Shown here piece by piece: positions 45,400-57,632 of a DNA stretch of 64,000 nucleotides (position 1 is its first letter; every line of letters starts with the position of its first letter). The notes under the pieces were generated by a model. The model did not search any database. It worked only from the letters and a program-made list of their open reading frames with translations, and was not told the DNA's origin. Position numbers and translations under genes: made by a program. The stretch is from contig OX422211.1 of assembly GCA_949130495.1 (NCBI GenBank), positions 532,986,017 through 533,050,016 of the forward strand, given 5' to 3'. This stretch comes from Sambucus nigra (Eukaryota > Streptophyta > Magnoliopsida > Dipsacales > Adoxaceae).

Positions 45400-47588
45400 T
45401 TACACCTTTTCCTTGTATTTTACAACTTCCTCGGGAAGATGGGATGAGGATGATGATTGCTAGGAAGATAATGGAAGTTGCTCGGCTGAGGTACTGGTGG
45501 GATGAAGTTGCTCGTAGAAAGTTTGAACAATCGAAACAGGAGAAACTTGATCTCCAATCATCATGGAAGATTCCTCTGAGGCAGACTCATCCTCTTCTTC
45601 TTCCCCAGGAGATGGAGGAGGGCTATGAATGTGTTGCTGGAACAGTTATGAGTTCACAGCAATTTTCATCTCCTTCAGAGCAGCGACCCATCCGTCCCTA
45701 AAGTATTTGAGGCTGGAATATTCCATCTGCGAAGTCTTGGCAGCCAAGTCCTTGTTCTAGCCTTTATCCCAACCAGCATTAAACGATTTCTTAATAGCCT
45801 TTTTCCTTTTCTCTTTCTCCGAGGAGTTCCTTTCCCTAAGGAGCTCCTCGACAGCCTTTAACTTTCCTTCCACTTCCACCTTCTGACGTTCAACATCTTG
45901 AAGTCTAACAGCTTCCTCTCCAGATACTTTGAGCATAGATTCCAGCTCCTTGTTGCTCTTCTCAAATACCTTGTTGCTCTGCTCGGAATCTTTCAACTTC
46001 TTCTTCAACCCATTGGAGGTCTCCACAGCTTTCTCTCTCTCTTTCTCAATGGACTTGAGTTGCTTCCCCCAAGCCACTTTATCCTCTTCATATTTTTTAC
46101 GAGAGTCCTTTAAGGGTTGAGTTAGACCAACAAAATCTTCCTCCACACCTCTCGAGGAGCTCGAAGCTTTAATAGCCTCATCCTTCTTCAGAATGCTATT
46201 AAAATATGTTACCAACTGAAGAGAGAAATAAATTTGAGTTAATACAGGGACATAATAGTAAAAAATGAAAACTTAAACTAGTAATACTTACTGAGGCAAT
46301 ATGTTGAGCAGCCAATGAAGTGACCTTGTCACGAGGAAGATTGTCTTCAATGCCTTGGATATCTGGGATAATCCAAGACTTCATCGAGCCCATGGCAGAG
46401 CTCGGAGGAACAAAAGTGGGAATACCACTTTCAGCAGTTAAAGGCTGAGAGATAGGTTCAACTAGTTTATCCGAGGAACTTTTTTTTCACTTCTTCGGAG
46501 GAGCAGGAATATTTTCAATCGAAGAAGTCTTGGTTAGTGATATAACAATGAACTCACTAGGAGGAGAAGTAACTACAGCCTTACTCGGAGCCACAGGGGG
46601 CTTCTCGGCAACTTTCTTAGCAGAAACTAGAGGGGGTACATCAATGTTTCTTGTCCCTTCCTCTAGAACATCCTGCTTATTTTTCTTTGCCTCCACATTG
46701 GCAGAGTCTGATTTGTTAAAGAAAGCAGGAGATTTTCTCTTCTTCATTATATCACCAATTGGAATATTTGACTCTGAAGAAGAACCTTCCACACTATTAT
46801 CAGCAGCTGGTACTTGGTTGATGTCAACCACCACTGGACGAGCAGTGAAGGATGAAGTATAGCGCTTGTACTGCAACAAGTAAGAGGCTGATCTGATATG
46901 TTCGTCAGCAACAAATTGGTGTAAACTCCAGATAAGTTTCAAATGCCTTAAATTAACATCAGTTTCTTTGGGGGATTTTCTTTTGCTGTCAACTGTAAAT
47001 AATCAAAAATTAAATGTCAATTACACATTTTATCAAACACAAAGAAAACATAATTTCAAAAATAAGATAAAAATAAAAACAACCTATCCCATTGCCATAA
47101 GGAGGACATCTAGGACCTTATTACACATCGTCTCCATTTAATGGAGGATGTTGCTAATTTTTCATTACAACTCCATGTTCAAAATATTCCCTGTTGGCAT
47201 CAGGAAGATTGACAACTAATGCGCTATTCAAAAACCTAGTTTTTAAATAAAAAGTACTATCACTAACTACCCATCTATAGCAATACATTATCTCTGGGAT
47301 CCCTAAATGCGTTCCATGAAGTTGGTTCAACCTATGAACTCCATTAACTATTCTCCAAGTATTTGGCGCTATTTTTGCAGGAACAACATCAAAATACTGA
47401 CATAACTCCAAACATAAAGGATTTGGAGGAAAAGAAAAGCCACATTCGGCCACAAAGAGACTTGGGAACCAATGTCCCTCAACTAAAGAAAAATAGTCAA
47501 AAGGTTCAGAAAGTTCTTCCAAAGTGACCCATGAAGGAATTGAAAATTCAGAACGAAATTTGTCAAGCGATTCAACAAGGTAAACCAT
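45400..47588 (-). pseudogene. A eORF-a, antisense to pol, three exons
   Basis: Exons are 47084-47588 (505 nt, the same length as in B), 46292-46992 and 45400-46215, with GT-AG borders at the same places as in B. The start MVYLVESLDKFRSEFSIPSW and the block GTHLGIPEIMYCYRW match B. A Trp-to-stop change lies near 47154 in exon 1. Exon 3 encodes a coiled coil (KEREKAVETSNGLKKKLKDS) and then GYxEAL-poor acidic C-terminus. The conserved introns show it is expressed as an independent antisense transcript rather than from the genomic RNA, since splicing signals lie only on this strand. Confidence 0.82.
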
Positions 47589-48000
47589 GATGAACAAAGT
47601 AAATAAAGGAGAAGGAAGAAGATCTTACAGGAAAAGAGTGAATCAGTTGACAACGAACGATGGAAGAAATGAACACACAAGATAGAGAAGAAATGGAGAG
47701 TTCAAAGATACAGATTTGAAAAAGTAAAAGACGATAGGATTTTTTGCAGCGCTTAAATACCTTACCTTAGGAAGGGGAAAAAATAATGATTACAAAGAAA
47801 GACGTTTGCGCTACCGGCGGCTAAAAGGAGAAAAGGGGCACAGAAACCGAAGCAGTTAGAAAAATTCAAAAAGTTTGATTCTATGAATTCAAAAGAAGAA
47901 ATAAATACAAGAAAAACACTCCTAAAATTCAGGATGACTATTTAATCCCGCCATATTTTCAAGAAGAATGTTCCACACTCATCCTCAACCTCGAACTGTG

Positions 48001-48016
48001 AAACATTGGGGGCTTC
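48001..48016 (+). promoter_or_regulatory. Polypurine tract of A
   Basis: AAACATTGGGGGCTTC lies immediately before the 3' LTR. Confidence 0.88.
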
Positions 48017-48678
48017 TGTTGATATCAAATTTAGTCTGCTAACGTGGATCAATTATGTGGAGACACGTGTCAATCTACATGGAACCCACAAACACTTTTT
48101 GAACAAAACACTGACTCCGAGGAGCTTAGTCTCCCTGACCAACTAAAGGGTTCCGAGCAGCAATAATTGAACGAGGAACTTCATTATACCGAGCTACTGA
48201 AACCCCTGAGGAACTATTATGCTCCAAATAACTCAAGATCACCGAACAACTAAGAAGCCACTAGGAACTCAGGGGCCCGAGCAGTTCAAGCGTGTCGAGC
48301 TACTAAGTCGGTCTGAGCTATTAAGTCGGTCCGAGCAACTTAAATACTTCTGGCGTACGTATCAAGGAAAATCGAAAGATAACTATGCATTAAATGCACA
48401 GTTATTATCGTACAGATGTACATTCCTACTGGACAACTATGTATTATTTTTTCATATGTACAACCTCAAGGCTATAAATACATTGTAATCTCGTCATTGT
48501 AAGGGGACTCGGAATTTCTTGGTAAAACCTGTTATCGAGAATTCCAAACAGTCAGCAATAATAAAAATAGTGGACGTAGGCCATTCTTTCAAGGCTGAAC
48601 CACTTTAAAATTCTTTTGTCTTATTTATTTTTATCTGTGATTGAATAATTAGAGATAGTATAATTTTTTACATCAACA
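48017..48678 (+). repeat. 3' LTR of A
   Basis: It begins TGTTGATATC and ends ACATCAACA. It carries an extra ~15-bp copy of the GAGCTA-TTAAGTCGGTC motif near 48315 compared with the 5' LTR. The TATA-like box is at 48471. Confidence 0.93.
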
Positions 48679-48683
48679 CCACT

Positions 48684-49504
48684 ACATCTTCTTTGGGTCC
48701 TTTAGTCCCTGTTAATGACGAAGGTTTTTCTTTTTTAGAGATAGAAAACGCCAAAGTATGAGATGAGTTGGAGACTTTGAAAAGAACTGGACCTTCCACG
48801 TCTACTCGTGGTCGAGCAAAATCTTCTTCTCGTGGATGAGCAAGGGCTGTTCGGATTTCAATTGAAGATGAGAGGACTTAATCAGCCTTGGAGAACCAGG
48901 CATTCCAATTGATGGCGAAGAACCAAACCCGGCAGATATGTCTAAATAAATTCTGAACCTCTCCGAGAAACTTTACAATCAAGCTTCTGCTCTGGAGAGT
49001 AAAGAAATTCTGGTGAAGAAGCTCAATGAGCAACTTGAAAGATTAATCTATCAATTCCATAAGCAGCCCAGAGAATTTTGGATGGCTGGGTATAACGAAG
49101 CACTTTGTCATCTTGATGCTCGTTTAGAACAGTCGAACAACGAAGGGTATAAACAGGGATGGTTGAATGCTCTTTGTGTTCTAAAATTGGAGAGATGTCA
49201 TTTCTTGTGGGATTACTATACTCCTGGAGTTCTTGATCTACCTGTGCCTCCTTTCAAGCTTGATCTTAGTTGGATTCCAGCCCCGACCATTCCTCACGTT
49301 CTAATCTCCAAGTATCTTGGTGATTATAGTCTTCATTTAAATTTTGAAATATCTCGCCCAGAACACCTGCTTGATCGTCCATCTATAATGAACGTCAGAA
49401 TGTTGCAAGATCCGAACTTCATAAATTCCCCTTATAGTCTTGATGATCCTCCAACTGGGGTAGACCCTGTGTCAAAGGCAGAGGGAAAGAAACCCATAGA
49501 GTAG
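48684..49504 (+). pseudogene. B eORF-b, second part
   Basis: It continues B's eORF-b after A. The clear frame is 49013-49504: LERLIYQFHKQPREFWMAGY, NEALCHLDARLEQSNNEGYK, FLWDYYTPGVLDLPVPPFK, ISKYLGDYSLHLNFEISRP and a C-terminus GKKPIE. AATAAA at 49573 may be its poly(A) signal. The part before 49013 has stops. Its function is unknown. Confidence 0.78.
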
Positions 49505-49698
49505 AATTTATTCAATTCACATCACATGTAATCTGTAATTTATATCATATGTAATATGTTCTGGTTTTAATGAATAAATTTTTATTTTTCTTTGCAATTT
49601 AATTGTCATTTGTCTTGGAAATATCTCTTTTATTCACTGATGAACATGTATGTATATCTGTAAAAAGACAAAAATATCCTGTATTATTTTAAATTGCT

Positions 49699-50675
49699 GA
49701 CCAACCGGAGTTGGTGGTATTTGATTTTTGACCAACCAGTGTTGGTGGTAATTGAATTGCCGACCAACCGGAGTTGGTGGTATTTGATTCCCGACCAACC
49801 TGAGTTGGTGGTAATTGCTTCCCGACCAACCTGAGTTGGTGGTATTTGATTCTTGACCAGCAAGCATTGGTGGTAATTGAATTTGTCGACCAACCAGAGT
49901 TGGTGGTATTTGATTCCCGACCAACCTGAGTTCGTGGTAATTGCTTCCCGACCAACCTGAGTTGGTGGTTATTTATTTGCCGACCAACCGGAGTTGGTGG
50001 TAATTTATTTGCCGACCAACCGAAGTTAGTGGTAATTTGCTTCCCGACCAACCTGAGTTGGTGGTAATTGAATTGTAGACCAACCGGAGTTGGTGGTATT
50101 TGATTCCCGACCAATCAGAGTTGGTGGTAATTGAATTACCGACAACCTGGAGTTAGTGGTAATTTGCTTCCCGACCAACCTGAGTTGGTGGTAATTTATT
50201 TGCCGACCAACCGGAGTTCGTGGTATTTGATTCCCGACCAACCTGAGTTCGTGGTAATTGCTTCCCGACCAACCTGAGTTGGTGATAATTTATTTGCCGA
50301 CCAACCGGAGTTGGTGGTAATTTATTTGCCGACCAACCGAAGTTAGTGGTAATCTGCTTCCCGACCAACCAGAGTTGGTGGTAATTTATTTGTCGATCAA
50401 CCGGAGTTGGTGGTAATCTGCTTCCCAACCAACCTGAGTTGGTGGTAATTTATTTGCCGACCAACCAGAGTTGGTGGTATTTACTTCCCGACCAACCTGA
50501 GTTGGTGGTAATTGCTTCCCGACCAACCTAAGTTGGTGGTAACTGAATTGCCGACCAACCGGAGTTGGTGGTATTTGATTCCCAACCAACTTGAGTTTGT
50601 GGTAATTGCTTCCCGACCAACCTGAGTTGGTGGTAATTGAATTGCCGACCAACTGGAGTTGGTGGTAATTGAATT
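49699..50675 (-). repeat. Hairpin tandem array in the 3' untranslated region of B
   Basis: About 30 units of 31-33 bp have the consensus GACCAACCGGAGTTGGTGGT on the plus strand followed by AATTGAATTGCC or ATTTGATTCCC. Every unit contains ACCAAC-CGGA-GTTGGT, a 6-bp perfect stem with a 4-nt loop (variants with CTGA or CAGA loops). The array fills the gap between the pol stop (50784) and the eORF-b end (49504). The apparent ORFs across it are repeat translation only. Confidence 0.95.
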
Positions 50676-50783
50676 GTATAGTGTGTAGCACTAATATTCC
50701 GAAAAAATTTTAACGAATAAAGAAATATGGGGGAAACATCACTTTATTCATATTGAAGAAATTGTATTACACAGGAATTTCAA

Positions 50784-52905
50784 CTATTGATAATACTTTC
50801 GTAGATGCTCTGCATTCCAAGCATTCTTGAATTCTTCTCCTTCCAAGGTTTCAATCCTGTATGTCCCTGGACGAATAACTTCTGTCACTCTGTAGGGTTC
50901 GTGCCAGTTGGCTTCCAGTTTATTATGCTTTTGGATGAGTTTCTTCAGCACATAATCCCCTTCCTTCAAATCACATTTCTTAACTCTTTTATTGTAGAAC
51001 GAAGTTGTTCGTTGTTGATACGCCGCATCCCTGATAGCTTCTTCTTCTCTGACTTCTTCTAGCATATCCAGGTCTAATATTCTCATCAAATCACTAACAG
51101 GAGAATTGAAATTAAGAACCCTATGTGTAGGTAGACCTAATTCAACAGGTATGACAGCTTCACTCCCAAATGCCAGCATGTATGGGGATTCTCCAATTGC
51201 TGTTCGTGGTGTAGTGCGATAGGCCCAAAGCACAGATTGTAGCTCGTTAATCCAATTTTCCTTTGCCTCATCCAGTTATTTTTTCAAACCATTCAGCAGC
51301 ATTCTGTTTATCACCTCAGTTTTCCCATTGCTTTGGGGATGGCCTGGTGCAGAGTGTACCTTTAGTACATTGGATTGATGATAATATGCAGCAAACTCCT
51401 CATTGTCAAACTGGGTTCCATGGTCAGTAATGAACGCATGTGGGAGGCCGTATCTGCAAATTATATTTTTCCAAATAAATTGATAGACTTTGATGTATGT
51501 CATATCAATGAGAGTCTCAGCTTCCACCCATTTAGTCAAATAATCCACTGCGACCACTAAGTATTTGAATCTTCCCTTAGTCGTTGGTAGTGGTCCGACC
51601 AAATCTATTCCCCACATAGCGAATGGCTAAGGGGACGTGATGGGTGTTAGCAATGCTTGGGGAGTTCTTCGAACAGAGGAAAAACGTTGACACTTATCGC
51701 ATTTCTTGGCATAATCCACGCAATCGACTCTCATTATTAGCCAGTAGTACCCCTCTGTTGTTATTCTTTGTAGAAGAGTCCTACCTGCTACATGGGCTCC
51801 ACAAGACCCTTCGTGAACCTCTTCGATCAAGTCTTTCACTTAGGAGGGATGAACATATCTTTGTAGCGCTGCTGTAACTCCTCGTCTATATAAAATACCA
51901 TTGGTTAATACATAACGAGCAGCTTTGAACTTTAATTTCTTAGCTGTGAGTTTATCAATTGGAAAAGTTCCGTCTTCAATATAGGCCCTGATGAGATCCA
52001 TCCAAGATGGTCCCAAATCAAGTGCAATGAAGTTTACGATCAGATTTTCATCTATGCTCCGACTAGCTAGAATATCTATTGGGATTGTTCTTCGTAGCTC
52101 GATGCGGGTGGTTGATGCTAATCGGGCTAGGGCGTCTACCCTTGCGTTCTCCAATCTTGGTACTCTAACCAACTGAACAGCAATAAAACTTGATACCAAC
52201 TCCATTGCTTTTGCATGGTACTTGATCATTAACTCTCCCTTTTCTTCATACACTCCAAGAATCTGATTTACGATTAACCGTGAATCGCTAAATACAATAA
52301 TCTTCTCTGCCTTCATCGTTCTGTATGGACTTAAACCTACAATCATTGCTTAATATTCGGCCACATTATTAGAAGCTTTAAATTGAAAGCGCAGAGCATA
52401 CTCCATATCAACCTCATATGGACTTTTCAAAACAATCCCTGCTCCACTGCTTACAGTGCACGAAGAGCCATCTATATACAAATTCCATATGGGTAACTGA
52501 TCATCAAATTTTTTATCCGAGAGAGTTCCTCGGTGAAATATCTGGTACTTCCTTTTATCCTCCTCTAGTACTTCTCGCTGCTCGTCAGTCATCTTTCCTT
52601 CCTCGTCTACCGAAGTCCGTTGGTCGGGTTTTAATTTTGATGATCCTGTAACATCTACAGGTTGGTCAGAGGCATCTTCCTGAGTAAACTCTGTGATAAA
52701 ATCCTCTACTGCCTGCCCTTTGAGCGATGACCTAGGCTCATAAATTATATGATATTCATCAAGCTCCACTGCCCAGTACATCAATCTTCCTGATTTCTCT
52801 GACTTATGCAGAGCTTGCCTTAATGGCATATCCGTTTACACCACTATAGTATGGGCTTGGAAGTATGGCCTCATTCTTCTGCTTGCTTCGATTAATCCTC
52901 GGCAT
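50784..52905 (-). pseudogene. B pol remnant: RNase H, aRNase H, integrase
   Basis: It begins within RNase H (PLRQALHKSEKSGRLMYW at 52829). The archaeal-type RNase H has LYIDGSS, NNVAEY and FSDSRLIVNQ. Integrase has HEGSCGAHVAG, CDKC, MWGIDLVG, ITDHGTQFDN and HPQSNGKTEV, and the C-terminus NAEHLRKYYQ. Stops are few and scattered (after NNVAEY, HPS and LLNGLKK). Protease and RT are deleted: near 52905 gag sequence (TAKDPPRTM equivalent) joins straight to RNase H. Confidence 0.87.
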
Positions 52906-54154
52906 TCATAATTTTAGCTGCTTTTGCCATCAGTTCTACCATAGTCCTGGGCGGATCTTTGGCTAAAGTGTAGTATAATTTATTTGGCAACAATCCACTC
53001 ATCAAAGCAGTAATTATAGTTTTCTCCTCGTAATCAATTACTTCCAGTTTCTCGTTATTGAAACGAGTAATATAATCCCTGGTGCTTTCACCTGTCTTTT
53101 ATCTAACACTTAGCAAGTGTGCTACTCGTTTGACTAGCTTTGCTCCAAAACAAAAATTTCCAATAAAAAGTTCTGCTAGCTGAAAGAAGGTTGCAATTTT
53201 CCCCCGAGGAAGGTTATTGTACCACATCTGAGCAGATCCGGTAAGAGTTCCTGAAACTGCCTTGCATCGCATCTCGTCTAGAACAGCATAGATATCAGCA
53301 GCTGCTTGGTATTGTTCTATATGGAGAACATGATTAGTTTTTCCATCGTATTTTGGTGTTACTTCTGGGGCTTTGAATTTTGACGGCGCGAGAAAGTCCA
53401 CAATCTCTTGTATGAATGGTGTTCCTCGGACAAAAGTCCTTTGTAGAGGATTCTTGGTTTTAGCCATCTCCCCCAATCTATCCTCCAACTTTTGAATTGA
53501 GCCCTTTCATGTATCATTTCCATCCTTGTTCCTATTGGTTCGAGCAGCTGATCGTGTTGAATTTGCCTCTTGGGATCTCTCATGACGAGCAGTTGGTCGT
53601 GACTGGGCAGAGCCTTCCTTTAAATCAGATGGTCATTGAGAGTTCCTCGACACAATCCTAGGGGGACTTCTATTCCTCCTAGGACCCAAATGATTAAAAG
53701 GAGAGACTCTACTCAACCTTTCAAGGGAACTTGTCCTCTTTGGAGATAGAGTGACGTTTTGTTGAGTATCTGTAGCTCGTACTGAGGAAGTTCGTCCAGG
53801 GTGATAAGAAGGATCAGTAGATTTTTCTGTAAGATAGGAATCGGTGCATCGAGATTGAGATTCCTCTGGAAATAAAGTTTGCCTAGTTCGCGAAGAGGGT
53901 AAATGAGTATTTCTATGAACACTTCATTGTCCTGATTGGGTCGGCGCTCCACCTTGAATAGTTTGTATAAGCTGTCGCATGGTTTCTTGCATGGCCGTCT
54001 GGCCTTGGGCCAAATTAGCCGTTATACCCGCCAGATCTAAAAATTTTGGGGGAGCAGAAGGGTTTGGAGGAATCCCAGTGTTTCGATTACTGGATTCTGG
54101 ATTATCAGCCAATGATGATGAGTTGTTTTGGTGAAAAACGCTAATTACAGTCAT
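52906..54154 (-). pseudogene. B gag, 3' half deleted
   Basis: The possible ATG at 54154 overlaps the primer-site region; the family start (MADHPES in A) is mutated here to a Leu codon. Recognisable blocks are AMQETMRQLIQTIQGGAPTQ, a linker rich in Arg/Ser, KYDGKTNHVLHIEQYQAAAD and DEMRCKAVSGTLTGSAQMWY. It ends near the KDPPRTM block, and the zinc-binding tail is lost in the deletion. Confidence 0.83.
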
Positions 54155-54173
54155 TTCCCACAGACGGCGCCAA
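54155..54173 (-). promoter_or_regulatory. Primer-binding site of B
   Basis: The minus strand reads TTGGCGCCGTCTGTGGGAA, identical to the sites in A and T2, two bases from the LTR. Confidence 0.9.
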
Positions 54174-54175
54174 TC

Positions 54176-54699
54176 TGTTGATGTAAAAAACTAGATTCGA
54201 TCTAATTATTTTAATCACAGATAAAAATGAATAAGTAAATGAAATAACAAATTTTTAAAGTGGTTCAGCCTTAATAAAATGGCCTATGTCCACTGTTTGT
54301 GTATTGTTGATTGCTTGCCAGGAATTCTCGATAAATAATTTTCAAAGAAATTCCGAGTCCCCTTTTCATGAGGATATTACAATGTATTTATAGCCTTGAG
54401 GCTGTACATGTGGAAAATAATGCGTTGTTTTCCAGCAGTCATATACATCTATATGATAATAAATGCACATTTAATGCGTAGTTATCTTCTGGTATGCTTG
54501 ACGCATACGCCACAATTATTTGAGTTGCTCGGACCGCATGAGTAGCTCGGATCGCATGAGTAGCTCGAACCTCCTGAGTTGCTCAGATTGATTAAGTTGC
54601 TCGGACCTTATTCGTCAAAAGTCTTTATATTTAACATGCAAATGGACACATGTATTTTTATGATTGGTCCACGTCAGTAGATCAAATTTGGTATCAACA
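54176..54699 (-). repeat. 5' LTR of B
   Basis: It ends (on the minus strand) next to the primer site, with a minus-strand TATA-like CTATAAATA near 54385-54394. It is the pair of 32661-33167. Confidence 0.92.
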
Positions 54700-54704
54700 A
54701 GGAG

Positions 54705-55787
54705 GTTGGACGATTTCCAGCTCGTTGTGCAACTCATAGTCTCCTAAATATTTAGAAATAAGGGCCTAAAAATTTTTGTTAGCAGGAATCTAGTTAACAT
54801 CTAGTCTAAAAGGATGATATTCAAGGTCTAACAATCCAGGATCATACCATTTCCAGAAAGAACTATTTTCTTTAACTTTCAACACTATTAGATAATTGGT
54901 TCAACCTTATTTGTAGCCTTTATTTTGGGCCTGTTTAAACCTAGCATCAAAATGCCCCAAAATTTCATTATATACCCTTTCATCCAGATCTCTCTAGGTT
55001 GTTTATGAAATTGGAAAGTCAGACTCTCAACTTGATGATGTAATTTCTTCATCACTCCATCCTTAACTTGTAGTTGAGAGGATTGAGTGGCGAGTTGCTT
55101 GGATTAAGTTTGAAGCTTCTGGGACATCTCAACAAGGGCTTGGTTTTTGGCCTTCAATTGGGAATCTTGGTTAGCAAGAGTTTGTTGAGTTCTAGCCTCA
55201 TCAGTAGTTTCTCGGCCAGGTTTATTTGTTGCTCGAGAAGAAGAGGCGTACTTGGTCTTTTTTAGTGCCTCCAATTCTTCCATTAACCTGGCACTTTCAA
55301 CTTTTAAGAAAGATTGACCTTCGTCAGTAGTAGCAACAATAGTAGAAAAAGACTTCAAAGCATTTAGATCATCTCTTAAATTTTTATTCTCCTCCTCCAA
55401 TAGCTTGACAATGGCTCTGGCTTCCTCTACTTCACAATTGATCATAAATTTTTATCTGCGAAAATGAGAAGAAAATTTCTCCAACTTCTGTTCAAAGCCC
55501 CATAATTCGCTTAAAGCCTTGTATTTCTTCTCATAGTCAGCATGCAAAATATCCTTGACCTCCTGTAGATCTTCAATCATTTCGTATTAGGCAATAACAT
55601 TGGCCACTGCCCGATCAAGAAGGCATTTAAGATGAAGATAAGCTTCCTTGGCTTGCTCAGACACACCTTTCCTGAGCAACTTCAGCAGATCTTCCTCAGT
55701 TAGAAATAAATTACCAACTATAAAAAGTTCGTTGCATCTCTGGAGTAGCTCGGAGTCAGTAAAAGAGAAGTGTTCTCGTTTATCTAT
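54705..55787 (-). pseudogene. T1 eORF-b, main part
   Basis: Read from about 55787, where the family ATG appears as ATA: TDSELLQRCNELF, HLKCLLDRAVAN and MIEDLQEVKDIL, then a coiled-coil frame 55104-55445 (EVEEARAIVKLLEEENKNL) and the conserved FQFHKQPREIWMKGYNE, WYDPGLLDL and LISKYLGDYEL. Element B interrupts it at 54704 and the last segment is at 32520-32655. Confidence 0.77.
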
Positions 55788-55970
55788 GAACTATTAAAAG
55801 CAAGAAGAATATCTAACTAACAACAGAGTATAAGGTATGGAGAAAAGATAAGCAAAAGAGGAACAAAATTTATTTTCATTGATAAGTTGTTAAGTAAAAA
55901 TACATCAACAAAAATAAAGGAAAAATTACAAGTGCAGAAGAAAATAAAAAAAAAAGTTTCTTACACATAT

Positions 55971-57128
55971 CTACACCTTTTTCATGTCTGACGTAGGCTC
56001 GGCAAAATTAGAAGAAGGATCATGCAGAGATGGATGGTTGTCAGATTGAGTAGCAGAAGAGTCAATAACTTGGTGTTGATCGGCAGAATCCAACACTAAC
56101 AGGAATTCCCTTTAACCCCGATCGTCTTCAATCTCCTCGTCTATATTAGGAGGAGCTCCTGGATCATGTTTTAGGAGGATTTCAGAATCTTGGGGGCTGT
56201 CGACCTCCACCCAGGCGATCGACCTACCATCATTGAAGCATTTTTGCTTCGCAAATCCAATTTACAAAGAAGAAGCCCCAATGGCATTGTCCCAGTGCTT
56301 GTTAAAGACAACCTCCCTAGTCTTAGCCCTTTTGGCTTTCTTAGAAATAAATAGAGCCTTATTGGCATCCAAATCTTTCTGTAGCTTGGAAATCTTAACT
56401 TTTTAAGGTTCCAAGTCTTTTTGCAGATTAGCAACCTGGCCCCGAGCAACCATTGCATCTTCTTCTGTAACTTTTATTTTTCCTCCCATTTTTTTAACTC
56501 ATTAGATAGTGCTTGTTGGGATTCAAGCAATGACTTCTTAAGCTCATCAAAATCTTCTTCAACCTCATGAGAAGAAGAACGCAAAGCATCATCCTTCTCC
56601 AGCATTTTGTTAAAGTCAACAAGAAACTTTAAAAAGAAAATAAGGTAAGTTAATATAATAAATATCAAACAAAAAGATAAAGAAGGAAAAAAATTACTAG
56701 AGTTAGGCTTTAAGCATCCCTATCAGAACTTCTTGATCAGGGCAATGCAACTGCACCACCCCTATTGTCTGACAAAGTACAAAACTTTATTAATTATTTG
56801 GCCAAGACAGGGCCAAGTGCCTCTAGTGAATCAGAAATAGATAAATCAACCAACTTTTGTTGGTCAGTGCTAGTTGAAGACCCTTCTGCCAACCTAGAAG
56901 GAGATCCTCCTTTTAACCTCTTGAGCTGACTTTCATCAGATTTCTCAGCAGGAAGCTTTTTCCCAACATCCCCCTTATTAGATGGGGGTTTCTTCTCAAA
57001 GTCCTCCTTGTTGGATGTGGGATTCTTCCCAGCATCCTCTTTTTTTGGCTCCATCAACAACTTGTTTGGAGGTGCCAGTAGCAGCTATGTCACCCAAAAT
57101 ATTGGGAAACTTTCTCTTCCCCATGGCA
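55971..57128 (-). pseudogene. T1 eORF-a, exon 2 end and exon 3
   Basis: This continues the eORF-a of T1 beyond the CACTA element. 56794-57060 is a Lys/Asp-rich low-complexity linker (KKPPSNKGDVGKKLPAEKSD). 56474-56640 gives exon 3 (FNKMLEKDDALRSS, LLESQQALSNELKKWEEK), matching exon 3 of A and B, followed by a frameshifted coiled coil and a stop near 55971. Confidence 0.75.
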
Positions 57129-57154
57129 GCACACTACATCAAATCTGCCCATTT

Positions 57155-57391
57155 GTCAAGGTCATTGACCTTGACAAATTCACCTTGTTAAGGTCAATGA
57201 CAGTGACATTTCGAGGCGAGACAACTTTTTTTGTCACGGTCCTGTCACGGTCATTGACCTTGACAAAAAACTCGCGTTTTGTGTCACGGTCGTGTCAAGG
57301 TCAATGACCGTGACACGTTTGTCACGGTTATAAACCGTGACAAAGCCGTGACCCTTTTTTTAAAAAATTGTCACGGTCAATGACCGTGACA
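57155..57391. repeat. Left subterminal repeats of the CACTA element
   Basis: Six near-perfect palindromes built on CA(C/A)GGTCAATGACC(G/T)TG occur at about 57155, 57188, 57246, 57294, 57319 and 57370. The one at 57319 has GGTTATAAACC as its centre. Confidence 0.9.
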
Positions 57392-57632
57392 ATTCTGGGC
57401 GGAATTTTAAAAAAATCTGCTGGGCAGTATGGCCACTGCCACTGCCCAGCAGTATATTTGTACCTGTTATAGCAACGTTGTACCTGTTCCAAACATCATA
57501 TATCCAACACAAACTAAAGATAATGCAAATATATATTCATGACAGTATAATCCAAATCTTCAAAGTAAAAATAATATACATGACGATATAATCCAAATAT
57601 AATTAAAATGGACAAACTAGAAAATAATGTTA

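Larger units (their letters stand above)
36394..48678 (+). mobile_element. A: full-length Tat element inserted in B's eORF-b
   Basis: This 12.3-kb element has a perfect 5-bp target duplication CCACT (36389-36393 and 48679-48683). The order is 5' LTR 36394-37044, primer site, gag, protease, RT, RNase H, second RNase H, integrase, tandem arrays, antisense eORF-b and eORF-a, polypurine tract 48001-48016 and 3' LTR 48017-48678. It is the only structurally complete Tat copy in the window and serves as the reference for T1 and B. The LTRs differ by about 5% by eye. Many stops show that it is no longer autonomous. Confidence 0.96.
32661..54699 (-). mobile_element. B: Tat element with an internal pol deletion, inserted in T1's eORF-b
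   Basis: Both ends are TGTTGATG..TATCAACA on the plus strand, with a perfect 5-bp target duplication AGGAG at 32656-32660 and 54700-54704. On the minus strand the order is 5' LTR (54176-54699), primer site, gag, RNase H to integrase, hairpin array, antisense eORFs, polypurine tract and 3' LTR (32661-33167). Element A is nested in its eORF-b. Without A, B is about 9.7 kb and lacks the second half of gag, protease, RT and part of RNase H. The LTRs differ by about 7% by eye. Confidence 0.95.

Noticed and set aside
49689..50691. A CRISPR-like array of regular repeats or a repeat-peptide gene
   Set aside because: The units are contiguous with no unique spacers, the setting is a plant retrotransposon and there are no cas genes. 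The ORFs across it are low-complexity translation of the array.
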